64,000 nucleotides of DNA from Chitinophagaceae bacterium (lineage in GTDB: Bacteria > Bacteroidota > Bacteroidia > Chitinophagales > Chitinophagaceae): the NCBI GenBank assembly GCA_028288595.1, contig JAQBNK010000164.1, positions 32,272-96,271 on the forward strand. Direction: 5' to 3'. The translations under genes and the position numbers were made by a program. Positions 49,733 to 59,742 of this stretch are shown one piece after another. The notes beneath the pieces were generated by a model. That model saw only the letters and a program-made list of their open reading frames with translations. It was not told the origin of the DNA and searched no databases. The stretch's first letter is position 1, and each line of letters starts with the position of its first letter.

Positions 49733-52700
49733 AGCTGCTTCACATCTTTCGTTTTGAGTTCCGTTGCCAGCTGCGCACAGCATCAGTATGGTTGTATTTT
49801 TTAGTGTTGTTAGCAAGTTCATTCATGGTTATAACCATGAATTATGCTGACGATGCCCGCGATGGTTATATACTGGTCAATGCACCCGTGGTCATCGGGG
49901 TGGTTACTGTTTTGAGTTGCGTTTTGTGGCTATTGGTTGGTTCATCAGTTGCGGGCCATGCAGCAACCCGCGATGTGCAAACCCGAATGCATCCGCTTAC
50001 TTACACTGCTCCTGTATCGAAGGCTGAATACCTCGGAGGCAGGTTCCTTGCAGCATTTGTTATCAATGCCGTCATCATGCTTGCAATACCGGCAGGCATA
50101 CTGATAGCCGTTTATTTAAATGAATTAGAACCCGCCATCATTGGCCCTTTTCGCTCAGCTACATACCTCGCTTCTTATTTCTTTATCGCGTTGCCAAACG
50201 CATTCTTTGCCACGGCAATTCAATTTTCGATGGCTGCCTTAAAGAGGAGTGCGATGGCAAGTTTTCTGGCCGGTGGACTACTTTTTTTCCTGGCTTATAT
50301 TCTAGGTTCAGCACTAAATCAATCAACCCAAAGTAGTGGTTATGGTAACCTGGTTGATCCGATGAGCTTCAGTATCATGCTGAACAAGTTGACGATTGAA
50401 TTCACGCCCGTTCAGCTCAATTCTGCCGTCATTAGCCTGAAAGGTCCGTTATTGTGGAACCGGCTGTTCTGGTTTTGCATCAGCTTTATTGCACTAGGGT
50501 GTACTTATTCCCGCTTTCGGTTTGCCCATCCAACCGCTGGTAGTTCTTGGTGGAAACGAAGGAAGGTAAAGCGAAAAATACATCACCCCGCATTATTACC
50601 GGTAAGTATTGGTATCGTGGAGACAACACGGGTTACTGTACCAACTGTTAGACAAAGATTTGGTTTTGCAGCACAGGCAAAACAAACACTCACCATAGCG
50701 ATCGTATCATTTAAGCAACTTGCAAAAAGCCGCGTAGGTATTTTCTTCCTGGCATTTATTGCATTGCTAGTGTTTGTAATTGTTCCGCTTAAAACGGATT
50801 TCCTCGGTGTCCCAATGATCCCGAGAACGAATCATCTACTCACATTTCTTACCGCTCCTTTAACTAATGCCCAAACGCCTTGGATCATCATTCCATTACT
50901 GGTAATGTTTTATGTCGGTGAGCTGGTTTGGAGAGAAAGGGATGCAGGTATGAGTGAAATAACGGGTGCAGCCCCTGTGCAGGAGTGGGTGCTTTTCACT
51001 GGTAAGTTTTTAGGGTTGACGTTTACCCTGATGGTGTGGTTGACATTACTAATGATGACTGGCATACTTATACAATTGAACCTTGGTTATAACCATTTTG
51101 AAATTGGCCAATACCTGCAAACTTTATTCGGCATTCAGTTGATAGATTATTTACTCTTTGCATTGCTTGCCTTTGTAGTGCACGTACTTGTTAATCAGAA
51201 ATACATTGCTCAGCTCCTGATATTGATCGCCTTCGGATACATAACTTTTGCTCCAACGCTTGGTATCGAAAATAAGTTGCTCATTTATGGTTCGGATACT
51301 GGCTGGTCATTTAGTGACATCAACGGCTTTGGACCTTCGCTGCAGACCTGGCTATGGTTTAAGTTGTATTGGGTTGCATGGGCTTTGCTGCTGGCTGTAC
51401 TGGCAAATCTGCTTTGGGTGAGAAGTAAAGAGTCTGGATTCAAATCACGCCTTCAATTAGCTATGGCTCGCTTTAAAGGTTTAACCATTTGGACCACCAT
51501 TTTAGCGGTAAGCCTGATCATATCAGTTGGAGGTTTCATTTTTTACAATACTCATGTGCTTAACGAGTATGACTCAACCTCAGAAAGAATAGCAAAAAGC
51601 GTGGACTATGAAAAACAATTTATACGGTTCGAACACTTACCACAAGCAACGGTCGTGGGCACAAAACTCTGGGTTAACATCTATCCCAAACAAACTAAAG
51701 CCACCATTACTGGCACTTACCAACTGGTAAATAACAGCGCAGTGCCTATCGATTCTATACTGCTTTCAACTGTTAGTGGTGTATCAACACACCGGATCGT
51801 TTTTGACCGGCAGGCAAAGCTGCTGACTTCCAGAAACAATGCTGCTGACATGGTGTATGTTCTTGCAAATGCATTGCAACCGGGAGACTCCATGCACATT
51901 AACTTCAGCGTGGATTTTGCACAGAGAGGTTTTAGCAACAGTGGTGCTGGGTCGTATGTACTAGCTAATGGCACCTATTTTACCAACAGGCATTTATTAC
52001 CTGTTGTCGGCTTTCAAGCTTACCGTTGCATAAGTGATGTAAGCCTGAGAAAAAAGCATGGACTAGCGCCGCGTCCCCTAATGCCTTCTCTTTATAATGT
52101 GGAAGCACGTTATAACTTATACCAGGCTGATCAAACAAATTTTGAAGCGATTGTAAGCACAGATGCGGACCAGGTTGCCGTTGCCCCGGGAAGGTTGCAG
52201 CGTACATGGGCAAAAGATGGCCGCCGTTATTTTCATTATGTTACGAATGCGCCCATTCCAAATCAATATGCTTTCTTCTCTGCAAAATATGCTGTGCACG
52301 AAGTGAAGTGGAACAATGTAACCGTCCAGGTATTTCATCAACGCGATCATAGGGCAAACCTCAAAAGCATGCTGGATGGGGCTCGTTCGGCGCTGGCTTA
52401 TTATACTAAACAATTTGGGCCGTATCCTTATGATGTGTTCAGGTTGGTAGAGCACCCCGGTTATGGTTCAGGCATGCATGCAGAAGCCACCACCATCGAT
52501 TTCGAAGAAGGGTTCTCCCTATTAAATCCAATCGATAAAGATGCTTACGATCTGCCCTTTTATATAGTGGCGCATGAGACGGCACACCAATGGTGGGGCG
52601 CTGCACAACTATTACCTGCTCGTGTGGAAGGAGCCTTCGTATTAACAGAGGCTTTTGCAGTTTACACCGGCATGCAAGTATTAGAGGAAAAGTATGGCAA

Positions 52701-53352
52701 CGAATGTTTGCAACGGTACCTCACACAAATACGGAAGACGTATGAAATACCACGTACAAAAGCGGCAGTTCCTTTGCTTCGTGCCAGCGATCAATATCAG
52801 GGTTATCGTAAAGGGCCTTTTGCTTTGTATGCTCTCAGCAAATACATTAATAAGGAACGGGTAAATGGTGCGTTGAAACAATTGCTGGCGAAGCATGGAT
52901 CGGGCAAACCTCCCCTGCCCACTACACTCGATCTTTACCGCGAACTAAAAGCAATCACTCCGGATACACTTCAATACCTGCTACATGATCTGTTTGAAGT
53001 AAACACCTATTGGGATCTTAAAACAGATAACGTAACTGCTCAACCAACAAAAGATGGTAACTGGCAGGTTACACTTCGTGTACAGGCACGCAAAGATATA
53101 ATAGACGAAATGGGAAATGAAACTCGGGTACCTATGAGTGACTGGATAGAGATAGGTGTATTTAGCGCGCCGGAAAAAGGAAAGGAGTTAGACAAAGTTC
53201 TCTATCTGCAAAAGCACCGGATCCGCACAGGGCAACAAACAATCACTTTAACTGTTCCAAACAAACCAACACGAGCTGGTATCGATCCCAATAATTTATT
53301 AATTGATTTGAAGGTGAATGATAATAGCAAAATTGTTAAGTTAGAAAATTAG
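49729..53352 (+). CDS. ABC-2 permease fused to an M1-family metallopeptidase
   Basis: This 1207-residue protein opens with two sets of ABC-2 type transmembrane helices (residues 1-250 and 320-630, such as 'LYFLVLLASSFMVITMNYA', 'VITVLSCVLWLLVGSSV' and 'IFFLAFIALLVFVIVPL'). From about 650 onwards is a peptidase M1 unit: an N-terminal beta-domain ('LWVNIYPKQTKATITGTYQL'), the GxMxA-type segment 'GYGSGMHAEATTIDFEEGF', H949-ExxAH-953 in 'IVAHETAHQWWGA', and the downstream zinc ligand in 'LTEAFAVYTGMQV'. The peptidase should face outside. The overlap with the ATPase gene indicates a single export or processing machine. This fusion type is known in Bacteroidota, but the substrate is not. Confidence 0.92.
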   Translation: MKLLHIFRFEFRCQLRTASVWLYFLVLLASSFMVITMNYADDARDGYILVNAPVVIGVVTVLSCVLWLLVGSSVAGHAATRDVQTRMHPLTYTAPVSKAEYLGGRFLAAFVINAVIMLAIPAGILIAVYLNELEPAIIGPFRSATYLASYFFIALPNAFFATAIQFSMAALKRSAMASFLAGGLLFFLAYILGSALNQSTQSSGYGNLVDPMSFSIMLNKLTIEFTPVQLNSAVISLKGPLLWNRLFWFCISFIALGCTYSRFRFAHPTAGSSWWKRRKVKRKIHHPALLPVSIGIVETTRVTVPTVRQRFGFAAQAKQTLTIAIVSFKQLAKSRVGIFFLAFIALLVFVIVPLKTDFLGVPMIPRTNHLLTFLTAPLTNAQTPWIIIPLLVMFYVGELVWRERDAGMSEITGAAPVQEWVLFTGKFLGLTFTLMVWLTLLMMTGILIQLNLGYNHFEIGQYLQTLFGIQLIDYLLFALLAFVVHVLVNQKYIAQLLILIAFGYITFAPTLGIENKLLIYGSDTGWSFSDINGFGPSLQTWLWFKLYWVAWALLLAVLANLLWVRSKESGFKSRLQLAMARFKGLTIWTTILAVSLIISVGGFIFYNTHVLNEYDSTSERIAKSVDYEKQFIRFEHLPQATVVGTKLWVNIYPKQTKATITGTYQLVNNSAVPIDSILLSTVSGVSTHRIVFDRQAKLLTSRNNAADMVYVLANALQPGDSMHINFSVDFAQRGFSNSGAGSYVLANGTYFTNRHLLPVVGFQAYRCISDVSLRKKHGLAPRPLMPSLYNVEARYNLYQADQTNFEAIVSTDADQVAVAPGRLQRTWAKDGRRYFHYVTNAPIPNQYAFFSAKYAVHEVKWNNVTVQVFHQRDHRANLKSMLDGARSALAYYTKQFGPYPYDVFRLVEHPGYGSGMHAEATTIDFEEGFSLLNPIDKDAYDLPFYIVAHETAHQWWGAAQLLPARVEGAFVLTEAFAVYTGMQVLEEKYGNECLQRYLTQIRKTYEIPRTKAAVPLLRASDQYQGYRKGPFALYALSKYINKERVNGALKQLLAKHGSGKPPLPTTLDLYRELKAITPDTLQYLLHDLFEVNTYWDLKTDNVTAQPTKDGNWQVTLRVQARKDIIDEMGNETRVPMSDWIEIGVFSAPEKGKELDKVLYLQKHRIRTGQQTITLTVPNKPTRAGIDPNNLLIDLKVNDNSKIVKLEN

Positions 53353-53551
53353 CGCTTGATGAGATTTTCATTTTGTGATTAGCAATATGAAAGCTGTCTC
53401 TTGATATCTATAAGCAGACATCAGTGGAAGTTAAGTTGATAGGTGAGGTAGGGTTTAATGGATTTTAGTCAATGGTTTATATGACAGGGGCGTATAGCCT
53501 CAGCTTGATCGAGGACCATGTTTTGTCGCACTAAGCGTATATACAAAACTT

Positions 53552-54922
53552 TCATGCGTTTGCAGGATAGTACTGAAGTTTCATCAGGTCATTGGGAAAT
53601 GAATGCCTGTTCCAGGCCTTATGAATCGCCAAAGCTGCACCTAAAGCAGTGGCCTGGGCAACAAAAGCAGCAAATACTTCCATTTTAGGAAAAGAAGCTG
53701 CCAGCAAGTTCATATAAATAGAATTTTTACTAAATCCACCGTCAACAAAAATTCTTTTTATCTCGGTGCCATCTAAAACTAATTGTGTGGAAAATTGCTG
53801 CGCCATCATGATATCAGCCATCAATTGATGGTAAGCATGAATATCGTCAGGAAAATCAGCCGGGTTTCTCTTTGAAAAAATACTGCCATGAATAAGTTGT
53901 TTCGTATCTGCAGGTCTTTCAGCACGTTGCAATTGTGCAGACACTTCAGGATTAAATTCAATTGTTCTGTATTTAATGACGTCCTGGTTGAAATATTCAG
54001 CAATTCGTTTTACCTGCTCATCGTGTTCATGACCCGCAAAAAGTCGCGAAGCCTTTACAGGTGAGCCTTTGTATTGCATGTAACAAAGCATATCATGTGC
54101 AAGTTCATACTGTGTAAGCGGAGAATGATTGAAAGGATTTAAACTAATACACCACGTACCTGTTGAAATAAGTACAAATGGTTTCTGGAAATTCACGAGG
54201 TATGGTATCACTGCGGCTGAACTATCATGCAGTCCTGTACCAACTACATAATTCTTACCCGGTAATATAGCAGGTGAAACTTCTTCACAGTTGCAAAGCG
54301 GTGGCAGCACCGGTGCGATGACTTCCTTAGTTACCCATTCATGATCTTTATTTTCTTTGAAGTTCCACAGGTTGGTATGACAGCCAATGCTCGTGATATC
54401 TGAACAAACTTTTCCCGTAAGTAAAAAACTTAAATATTGCGGAAAATGCAAGGCCGCTTTTATCTTCTTAAATATTTCAGGGCGCTCTTTTTTCAAGCGA
54501 TACAATTGCATTCCTGAATTCAGGCTGCCTAAAACAGGCGAAGCAGTTGTATAAGAGAATGCTCCTTCTCCGCCATAAGTATCATAAAATTTTTTTTGTA
54601 ACTCCGGCGGATAAGGTTTGAGGTAATTATATAACGGAGTTAATGGATTTCCTTCTTTATCAATGTAAACGAAACTGGCGCCATACGCAGAAAAATTTAC
54701 TGCTTTAACATCGTATTTCATTTTAGAAAATACACGCTGCAATGAATCGAAAACGGATAAACGTAAACTTTCGAGGTTTTCGCAGGGATCGCCATCTTCA
54801 TCTGTTGTTTCAATAAATTTCGCGGTTCGCTCGTAAACGATCTTATACTGCTCATCGAGCAGGAACAATTTTTTATTGGTCTTACCAACATCGATGATCG
54901 CAACAACAGGAATTGGTTTCAT
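53552..54922 (-). CDS. FGGY-family carbohydrate kinase, probable rhamnulokinase
   Basis: This 456-residue kinase has the FGGY/actin-like ATPase fold, with an N-terminal phosphate-binding strand ('AIIDVGKTNKKLFLLDE'), the 'AVNFSAYGASFVYIDKEGNP' segment, 'VLISTGTWCISLNPFN' and the ATP-site strand 'IKRIFVDGGFSKNSIYMNLL'. It is the last gene of the L-rhamnose operon, 3 bp after the isomerase gene, so L-rhamnulose is the likely substrate, giving rhamnulose-1-phosphate. It differs from the E. coli RhaB type in its 'DVGKTNKK' start, and fuculose or a related deoxyketose cannot be fully excluded from sequence alone. The 199-bp gap 53353-53551 shows nothing clear. Confidence 0.88.
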   Translation of the reverse strand: MKPIPVVAIIDVGKTNKKLFLLDEQYKIVYERTAKFIETTDEDGDPCENLESLRLSVFDSLQRVFSKMKYDVKAVNFSAYGASFVYIDKEGNPLTPLYNYLKPYPPELQKKFYDTYGGEGAFSYTTASPVLGSLNSGMQLYRLKKERPEIFKKIKAALHFPQYLSFLLTGKVCSDITSIGCHTNLWNFKENKDHEWVTKEVIAPVLPPLCNCEEVSPAILPGKNYVVGTGLHDSSAAVIPYLVNFQKPFVLISTGTWCISLNPFNHSPLTQYELAHDMLCYMQYKGSPVKASRLFAGHEHDEQVKRIAEYFNQDVIKYRTIEFNPEVSAQLQRAERPADTKQLIHGSIFSKRNPADFPDDIHAYHQLMADIMMAQQFSTQLVLDGTEIKRIFVDGGFSKNSIYMNLLAASFPKMEVFAAFVAQATALGAALAIHKAWNRHSFPNDLMKLQYYPANA

Positions 54923-54925
54923 TTG

Positions 54926-56200
54926 CTACAGCCCCGTGGCCACTGTTTTTAAACCGCGTTGTTTAATGAGTTGCTCTCTTATTTTTAACTGGCGGGTTAC
55001 CTGCAAAGGCCGCAACACACCGCCGGCCCGAAGTCTTGCTTCTGCAACCAATGGCCGCACATCTGTTCTGTAAGCGTCCTGCAAAATTTCCTGGCAACGC
55101 ACCACATCATTATTATTTCTTGCGTCAGCAAGTTCATTTGCATCTATCAGCAACGCCTGTGCATAAGCAATCTTAATCGCTTCTACAGACTGCAACAAAT
55201 CTTCAAGCGGATCTTTTACATTATGCGATGCATCGATCATCCATCCCAGGTCTGTCGCATGTGTCATTCCCTTCGCATCCATTCCTTCCACCAGCTCATT
55301 GAAAATTAAAAAGAGTTGATATGGATTGATGCTGCCTACAGTAAGATCATCATCACCATACTTAGAATCATTGAAATGAAAACCACCGAGCTTTCCTTCC
55401 ATCAACAAAAGAGAAACGATCTGTTCGATGTTTGCATTAGGAAGATGATGACCGAGATCAACTAAAGTATAAGCTTTCGGCCCAAGTTTACTTGCATATA
55501 AATAAGACTGTCCCCAGTCTCCTACTGACATCGAATAAAAGTTCGGTTCATACGCTTTGTATTCCACAAACATTTTCCAGTTCTCTGGAAGCGCTTTATA
55601 AATTTCATGCAAGCCTTCCAGTGTATTTTGAAATGCCTTGCGAAAATTTAATTGTCCCGGAAAACAGGAACCATCAGATAACCAAACGGTTAAAGATTCA
55701 GAACCAAGTTCTATGCCGTGCCTGATCACTTCAATGTTATGATCAATGGCTTGTTGTCTTACGGCTTTATCAACATGCTGCAGCGATCCGAATTTATAAC
55801 TGTGTTGCTGATCGGGCTGATCCTGGAAAGTATTTGAATTAACGGCATCGAAACGCAAACCATATTGTGCCGCAAGTGCTCTTATTGAATTGATATTTCC
55901 AGGAATGTCCCATGGAATGTGTAAAGAGATCGCACCGCTAGAACGGTTCAGTGCATGAAGCAATCCTACATCTTCAATCTTGTCTTCAAGATTACGCGGT
56001 TCACCACCGATAGAAAAACGACCGAACCTCGTTCCACCTGCACCCAGCGCCCAGCTTGGGATAGCAATCTGGAAATCAATTAATTTTTGCAGCACATCCT
56101 CCACATTTCTCACCAATGGCGCAACTGCATTTAACTTACGGCGATGATCACTTAATAACTCATTATTGAGTTCTTCGATCTTAAATTTCTCAATCAGCAT
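54926..56200 (-). CDS. rhaI: L-rhamnose isomerase (TIM-barrel, RhaI type)
   Basis: This 424-residue protein belongs to the xylose-isomerase-like TIM-barrel superfamily, in the L-rhamnose isomerase branch first known from Pseudomonas stutzeri. The metal-site strands are visible: 'WLSDGSCFPGQLNF', 'WKMFVEYKAYEPNFYS', 'YTLVDLGHHLPNANIEQIVS' and 'GGFHFNDSKYGDDDLTVGSI', followed by 'TDLGWMIDASHNVKDPLEDL'. It converts L-rhamnose to L-rhamnulose in the cytoplasm. It lies between the mutarotase gene (20 bp upstream) and the kinase gene (3 bp downstream), so it is part of a tight operon. Broad-specificity isomerases of this branch can act on other sugars, but the neighbours support rhamnose. Confidence 0.9.
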   Translation of the reverse strand: MLIEKFKIEELNNELLSDHRRKLNAVAPLVRNVEDVLQKLIDFQIAIPSWALGAGGTRFGRFSIGGEPRNLEDKIEDVGLLHALNRSSGAISLHIPWDIPGNINSIRALAAQYGLRFDAVNSNTFQDQPDQQHSYKFGSLQHVDKAVRQQAIDHNIEVIRHGIELGSESLTVWLSDGSCFPGQLNFRKAFQNTLEGLHEIYKALPENWKMFVEYKAYEPNFYSMSVGDWGQSYLYASKLGPKAYTLVDLGHHLPNANIEQIVSLLLMEGKLGGFHFNDSKYGDDDLTVGSINPYQLFLIFNELVEGMDAKGMTHATDLGWMIDASHNVKDPLEDLLQSVEAIKIAYAQALLIDANELADARNNNDVVRCQEILQDAYRTDVRPLVAEARLRAGGVLRPLQVTRQLKIREQLIKQRGLKTVATGL

Positions 56201-56220
56201 AGCAATCGTAAAATAAAAAA

Positions 56221-56535
56221 TTAACTTAAGTAAAATACCTCTTTTAGGGGGATACTTACAGGAGAGTTATCAGGATTTGTTTCCATAATATCATCCATGT
56301 ATTTCCACCAGCGTTGCATAACGGCCTGCGCAGGCAAATGATCTAAACCAGCAGCATCCTGTGCAATTAAGACACCGAATAATGCACCTGTAGCTTCATC
56401 GAGAAAAATAGAATATTCGCTGATGCCGGTTTCTTTTAATAACTCCTCCAGCTCGGGCCATATCTCGTCATGCCTTTTTTTATACTCCGCTTCAAACCCT
56501 TTTTTTAATTGCATTTTGAACGCGACACGTTCCAT
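56221..56535 (-). CDS. rhaM: L-rhamnose mutarotase
   Basis: This 104-residue dimeric ferredoxin-like protein has the family markers: 'VAFKMQLKKGFEAEYKKRHD' at the start, 'EIWPELEELLKETGISEYSI' next, and 'QRWWKYMDDIMETNPDNSPV' near the end with the paired Trp. It interconverts alpha and beta anomers of L-rhamnose to feed the isomerase. It is 14 bp after the aldolase/dehydrogenase gene and 20 bp before the isomerase gene. The length is standard. Confidence 0.93.
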   Translation of the reverse strand: MERVAFKMQLKKGFEAEYKKRHDEIWPELEELLKETGISEYSIFLDEATGALFGVLIAQDAAGLDHLPAQAVMQRWWKYMDDIMETNPDNSPVSIPLKEVFYLS

Positions 56536-56549
56536 AGTAAATTATTTGA

Positions 56550-58664
56550 TTAGCGAACGAATGCATTCGCCACGCCGCCATCTACATTTAATACATTACC
56601 AGTTGATTTATCGAGCAGCCCGCTTACAAATGCAAACGATGCATTGGCAATATCTTCAGGCAAAATCACTTCGTTCAATAAAGTTCTCTTAGCATAAAAC
56701 GCAGGAAGTTCTTCTACTGTAATGCCATAAGCTTTCGCACGGCCCGCTGCCCATTCGCCTTCCCATATCTTACTATCGCTTATCACCGCGTCAGGGTTTA
56801 CTACATTCACTCGTATTTTATCTTTTCCTAATTCTGCTGCATTCAGTCTGCTCAAATGTAATTGTGCGGCTTTTGCAGAACCATAGCCTGCGTTATTAGG
56901 TCCGGATACCAATGCGTTTTTACTTACTATGTTTAAAATATCGCCCCCCATACCCTGTTTACGCATTACTTCAACAGAAGCCTGCGTTACAAGAAACTGT
57001 CCTTTCACTAAAACATCATACAAAAGATCCCAGTCTTTTTCGGTGTGTTCTTCAATTGGTTTGGAGATCGATAAGCCTGCACAATTCACTACAATATCAA
57101 TCCCGCCAAAATAAATGGCTGCTATATCCAATGCATGTTCAATGTTATCTTTTTTAGTCACATCGAGTGCAACAGATGCGCAACAATCTTTTGAGAATTT
57201 ATCCTGAAACTCTTTCTGTGCATTTTGCAGTCTCTGCACATCGTTGTCATTTAATAAAACACAGGCACCTTCTTCAGCGAATTTTTTAGCGATCGCTTTT
57301 CCTATTCCACCAGCGCTTCCTGTAATGAGTGCTATTTTTCCTGATAATGGTTTTGGCATTGGTAAACGTTGAAGTTTCGCTTCTTCCAGTAGCCAGTATT
57401 CAATATCGAATGCTTCCTGTCTTGGCAGTGATGTGTATTGAGAGATGGCTTCTGCACCATTCATTACATTGATCGCATTGATATAAAATTCTCCGGCAAT
57501 CCGGGCAGTCGATCTCTCTTTAGCAAAAGTGAACATACCAACACCGGGATATAAAATTACCACCGGATTTACATCACGAATAGCAGGACTGTTGCTTCGT
57601 TTACTTTTATCATAATACTCGCGGTACATTTTACGATATGCCTCAAACTGAGGTGCGAGTTTTTTCTTTAACTCATCTACACCGGAAATATCCTCACCGG
57701 GTTTTAATGTAAGTACAAGCGGACTGATCTTCGTTCTTAAAAAATGATCAGGGCAACTCGTTCCCATCGGAGCAAGACGATCCAGATCATTTGAATTAAT
57801 AAATTCAAGCACCGCTTCATCATCATTAAAATGTCCTACCATTCTGGTTGATGAAGAGCAGAACCCGCGAAGTACCGGTGCGAGAGCGGCAGCCTGTTGC
57901 AGGCGCTGATCTTTTGATAAAGAAGTTATTTTTGCGCCGCCGAAAGCAGGTTTCTTTTTTACAAAGCCATCGTTATATTCAGCGCAGCGTTCTATTATTT
58001 CCAATGAGTTGATATAACATTCATACGCCGTATCGCCCCAGGTAAATAAGCCGTGAGAGCCCAGCATGACACCTCTTATGCCAGGATTTTTATCGAGGCA
58101 TTCTTTCAGTTTCAATCCAAGATCAAAACCCGGTTTTTGCCAGTTCACCCAGCCCATTTTGCCCCCGAACAATTCTTTGGTGATCTGCTCGCCATCTTTA
58201 GCAGCAGCAATCGCGATGGCCGCATCAGGATGTAAATGATCGATGTGTTTGAAAGGAAGAAAACCATGCAGCGGCGTATCAATAGAAGGCGCTTTAGAAT
58301 TAAGATCGTAAATACAATGATTAAAAAGTTCAACCATTTCATCTTCATGCGCTAGTCCTCGATACACATTTTTAAGACTGCGCAAACGATCTACGTATAA
58401 ACCTGCAAGGCCATTACGTTTCAGAGTACCGATGTCTCCGCCCGAACCCTTCACCCACATTACTTCAGTCTCTTCACCCGTTAATGGGTCTTTTTCAAAA
58501 GTCTTGCACGAAGTATTGCCGCCGCCGTAATTCGTTATCCTCAGATCAGAACCCAATAAATTTGAACGATATATCAGCAGTGCCACTTCATCACCCTGAA
58601 AATCCAGTGCCCTGGCCTCGTTCCACAAAAAGCTCACGTGTTTAAATGTTGCTGTAACAGGCAT
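56550..58664 (-). CDS. Bifunctional rhamnulose-1-phosphate aldolase / lactaldehyde dehydrogenase
   Basis: This 704-residue protein fuses two enzymes. The N-terminal part (1-430) is a class II aldolase with 'LRITNYGGGNTSCKTFEKDP', 'VMWVKGSGGDIGTLKRNGLA', metal-site histidines in 'PSIDTPLHGFLPFKHIDHLH' and 'GVMLGSHGLFTWGDTAYECY'. The C-terminal part (about 438-704) is a short-chain dehydrogenase with the NAD motif 'ALITGSAGGIGKAIAKKF', the Ser-Tyr-Lys site around 'NAGYGSAKAAQLHLSRL', and 'VNVVNPDAV'. It should cleave L-rhamnulose-1-phosphate to dihydroxyacetone phosphate and L-lactaldehyde, then oxidise the aldehyde to lactate. The fusion channels a toxic aldehyde. It follows the transporter gene and precedes rhaM in one operon. 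Confidence 0.93.
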   Translation of the reverse strand: MPVTATFKHVSFLWNEARALDFQGDEVALLIYRSNLLGSDLRITNYGGGNTSCKTFEKDPLTGEETEVMWVKGSGGDIGTLKRNGLAGLYVDRLRSLKNVYRGLAHEDEMVELFNHCIYDLNSKAPSIDTPLHGFLPFKHIDHLHPDAAIAIAAAKDGEQITKELFGGKMGWVNWQKPGFDLGLKLKECLDKNPGIRGVMLGSHGLFTWGDTAYECYINSLEIIERCAEYNDGFVKKKPAFGGAKITSLSKDQRLQQAAALAPVLRGFCSSSTRMVGHFNDDEAVLEFINSNDLDRLAPMGTSCPDHFLRTKISPLVLTLKPGEDISGVDELKKKLAPQFEAYRKMYREYYDKSKRSNSPAIRDVNPVVILYPGVGMFTFAKERSTARIAGEFYINAINVMNGAEAISQYTSLPRQEAFDIEYWLLEEAKLQRLPMPKPLSGKIALITGSAGGIGKAIAKKFAEEGACVLLNDNDVQRLQNAQKEFQDKFSKDCCASVALDVTKKDNIEHALDIAAIYFGGIDIVVNCAGLSISKPIEEHTEKDWDLLYDVLVKGQFLVTQASVEVMRKQGMGGDILNIVSKNALVSGPNNAGYGSAKAAQLHLSRLNAAELGKDKIRVNVVNPDAVISDSKIWEGEWAAGRAKAYGITVEELPAFYAKRTLLNEVILPEDIANASFAFVSGLLDKSTGNVLNVDGGVANAFVR

Positions 58665-58683
58665 TGTAAATATTTTTAATCAA

Positions 58684-59742
58684 CTATTGTTTTAGATAAT
58701 TTCCATAACCCACTAGCATTACCGAAGCGATAATAATAGCAACGCCCAAAATAATTGTCGTTCGTGTTTTTCCGCTGACACCTTTCCATTCTTTCAAAAC
58801 AAATCCCCACATATTGGCGATGAGTATGATAAAGGCCATGTGTAATATCCATGAGCTGGCGCCATTTCCTAATTTACTTTCTCCCATTCCGTAAAAGAAG
58901 AATTGTAAAAACCAGGTAGTACCTGCTAATGCAGCGAGCAGGTAATTTTTTTTCAGCGGAGTAAGTTTATCAGTATAATTTTTAAATGTTTTATTTCTTG
59001 CATTTAAAATAACGCACCATATTAAATTCGTTGTAAGCCCGCCCCATAACAACACTACATAAGTTACATTATTTTGATAAAGCGGGTTCAATCCTCTTGC
59101 TATAGCCGCAGCCGCCATTGGCTTTCCGGCTTCAATACCAAAATTGAAACAGGCACTCATAATGCCTGAGAACACCGCAACAATCACTCCTTTCACAAGA
59201 CTAAATTCTGTGACCGACTGCTTTTTTTCTTCAGCAGTTAATTCTTTTTCTTTCAGCATACCGGCTCTTCCGCAGATATAAATTCCCAACAAACAAAGTA
59301 TAACTCCGCCTAAAACGATCTGCCCCCATGAAGTATGAATAAGATCATTAAATGTGGTTTTACCATCTGCAGGGTGATAATTATAATAGATGGAAGGAAC
59401 CAATGCGCCGAATGCCGAACAGAAACCCAGCACCACAGAATTACCTAACGACATGCCGAGATAACGAACTGCCAATCCGTAGGTTAATCCGCCAAAACCC
59501 CATAAGATACCAAAGAGCAAGGTGTATTTTATCGCATCGCCAGAAGCAGATTTAATGATCTCAGAAAACCCCGGCAATGTTAACCAGGCCGCAAGCGGTG
59601 GCACGATAAGCCAGGAGAAAATTCCGCCAATGATCCAGTAACTCTCCCATGCCCAGCCTCTTATCTTTTTAAATGGCATATAAAAGCTACCTGAGGCGAA
59701 CCCGCCTATGAAATGGAAAATAACGCCTAGTATTACTTGCAT
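58684..59742 (-). CDS. rhaT: RhaT-type L-rhamnose/proton symporter
   Basis: This 352-residue protein has ten predicted transmembrane helices, in the drug/metabolite-transporter superfamily and closest in form to RhaT. Markers are 'GVIFHFIGGFASGSFYMPFK', 'WESYWIIGGIFSWLIVPPL', 'WGFGGLTYGLAVRYLGMSLG', 'SACFNFGIEAGKPMA' and 'WFLQFFFYGMGESKLGN'. It imports L-rhamnose across the inner membrane and is the first gene of the catabolic operon, 19 bp before the aldolase/dehydrogenase gene. Upstream lies a 521-bp gap and then the SusD/SusC pair in the same direction. Confidence 0.92.
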   Translation of the reverse strand: MQVILGVIFHFIGGFASGSFYMPFKKIRGWAWESYWIIGGIFSWLIVPPLAAWLTLPGFSEIIKSASGDAIKYTLLFGILWGFGGLTYGLAVRYLGMSLGNSVVLGFCSAFGALVPSIYYNYHPADGKTTFNDLIHTSWGQIVLGGVILCLLGIYICGRAGMLKEKELTAEEKKQSVTEFSLVKGVIVAVFSGIMSACFNFGIEAGKPMAAAAIARGLNPLYQNNVTYVVLLWGGLTTNLIWCVILNARNKTFKNYTDKLTPLKKNYLLAALAGTTWFLQFFFYGMGESKLGNGASSWILHMAFIILIANMWGFVLKEWKGVSGKTRTTIILGVAIIIASVMLVGYGNYLKQ

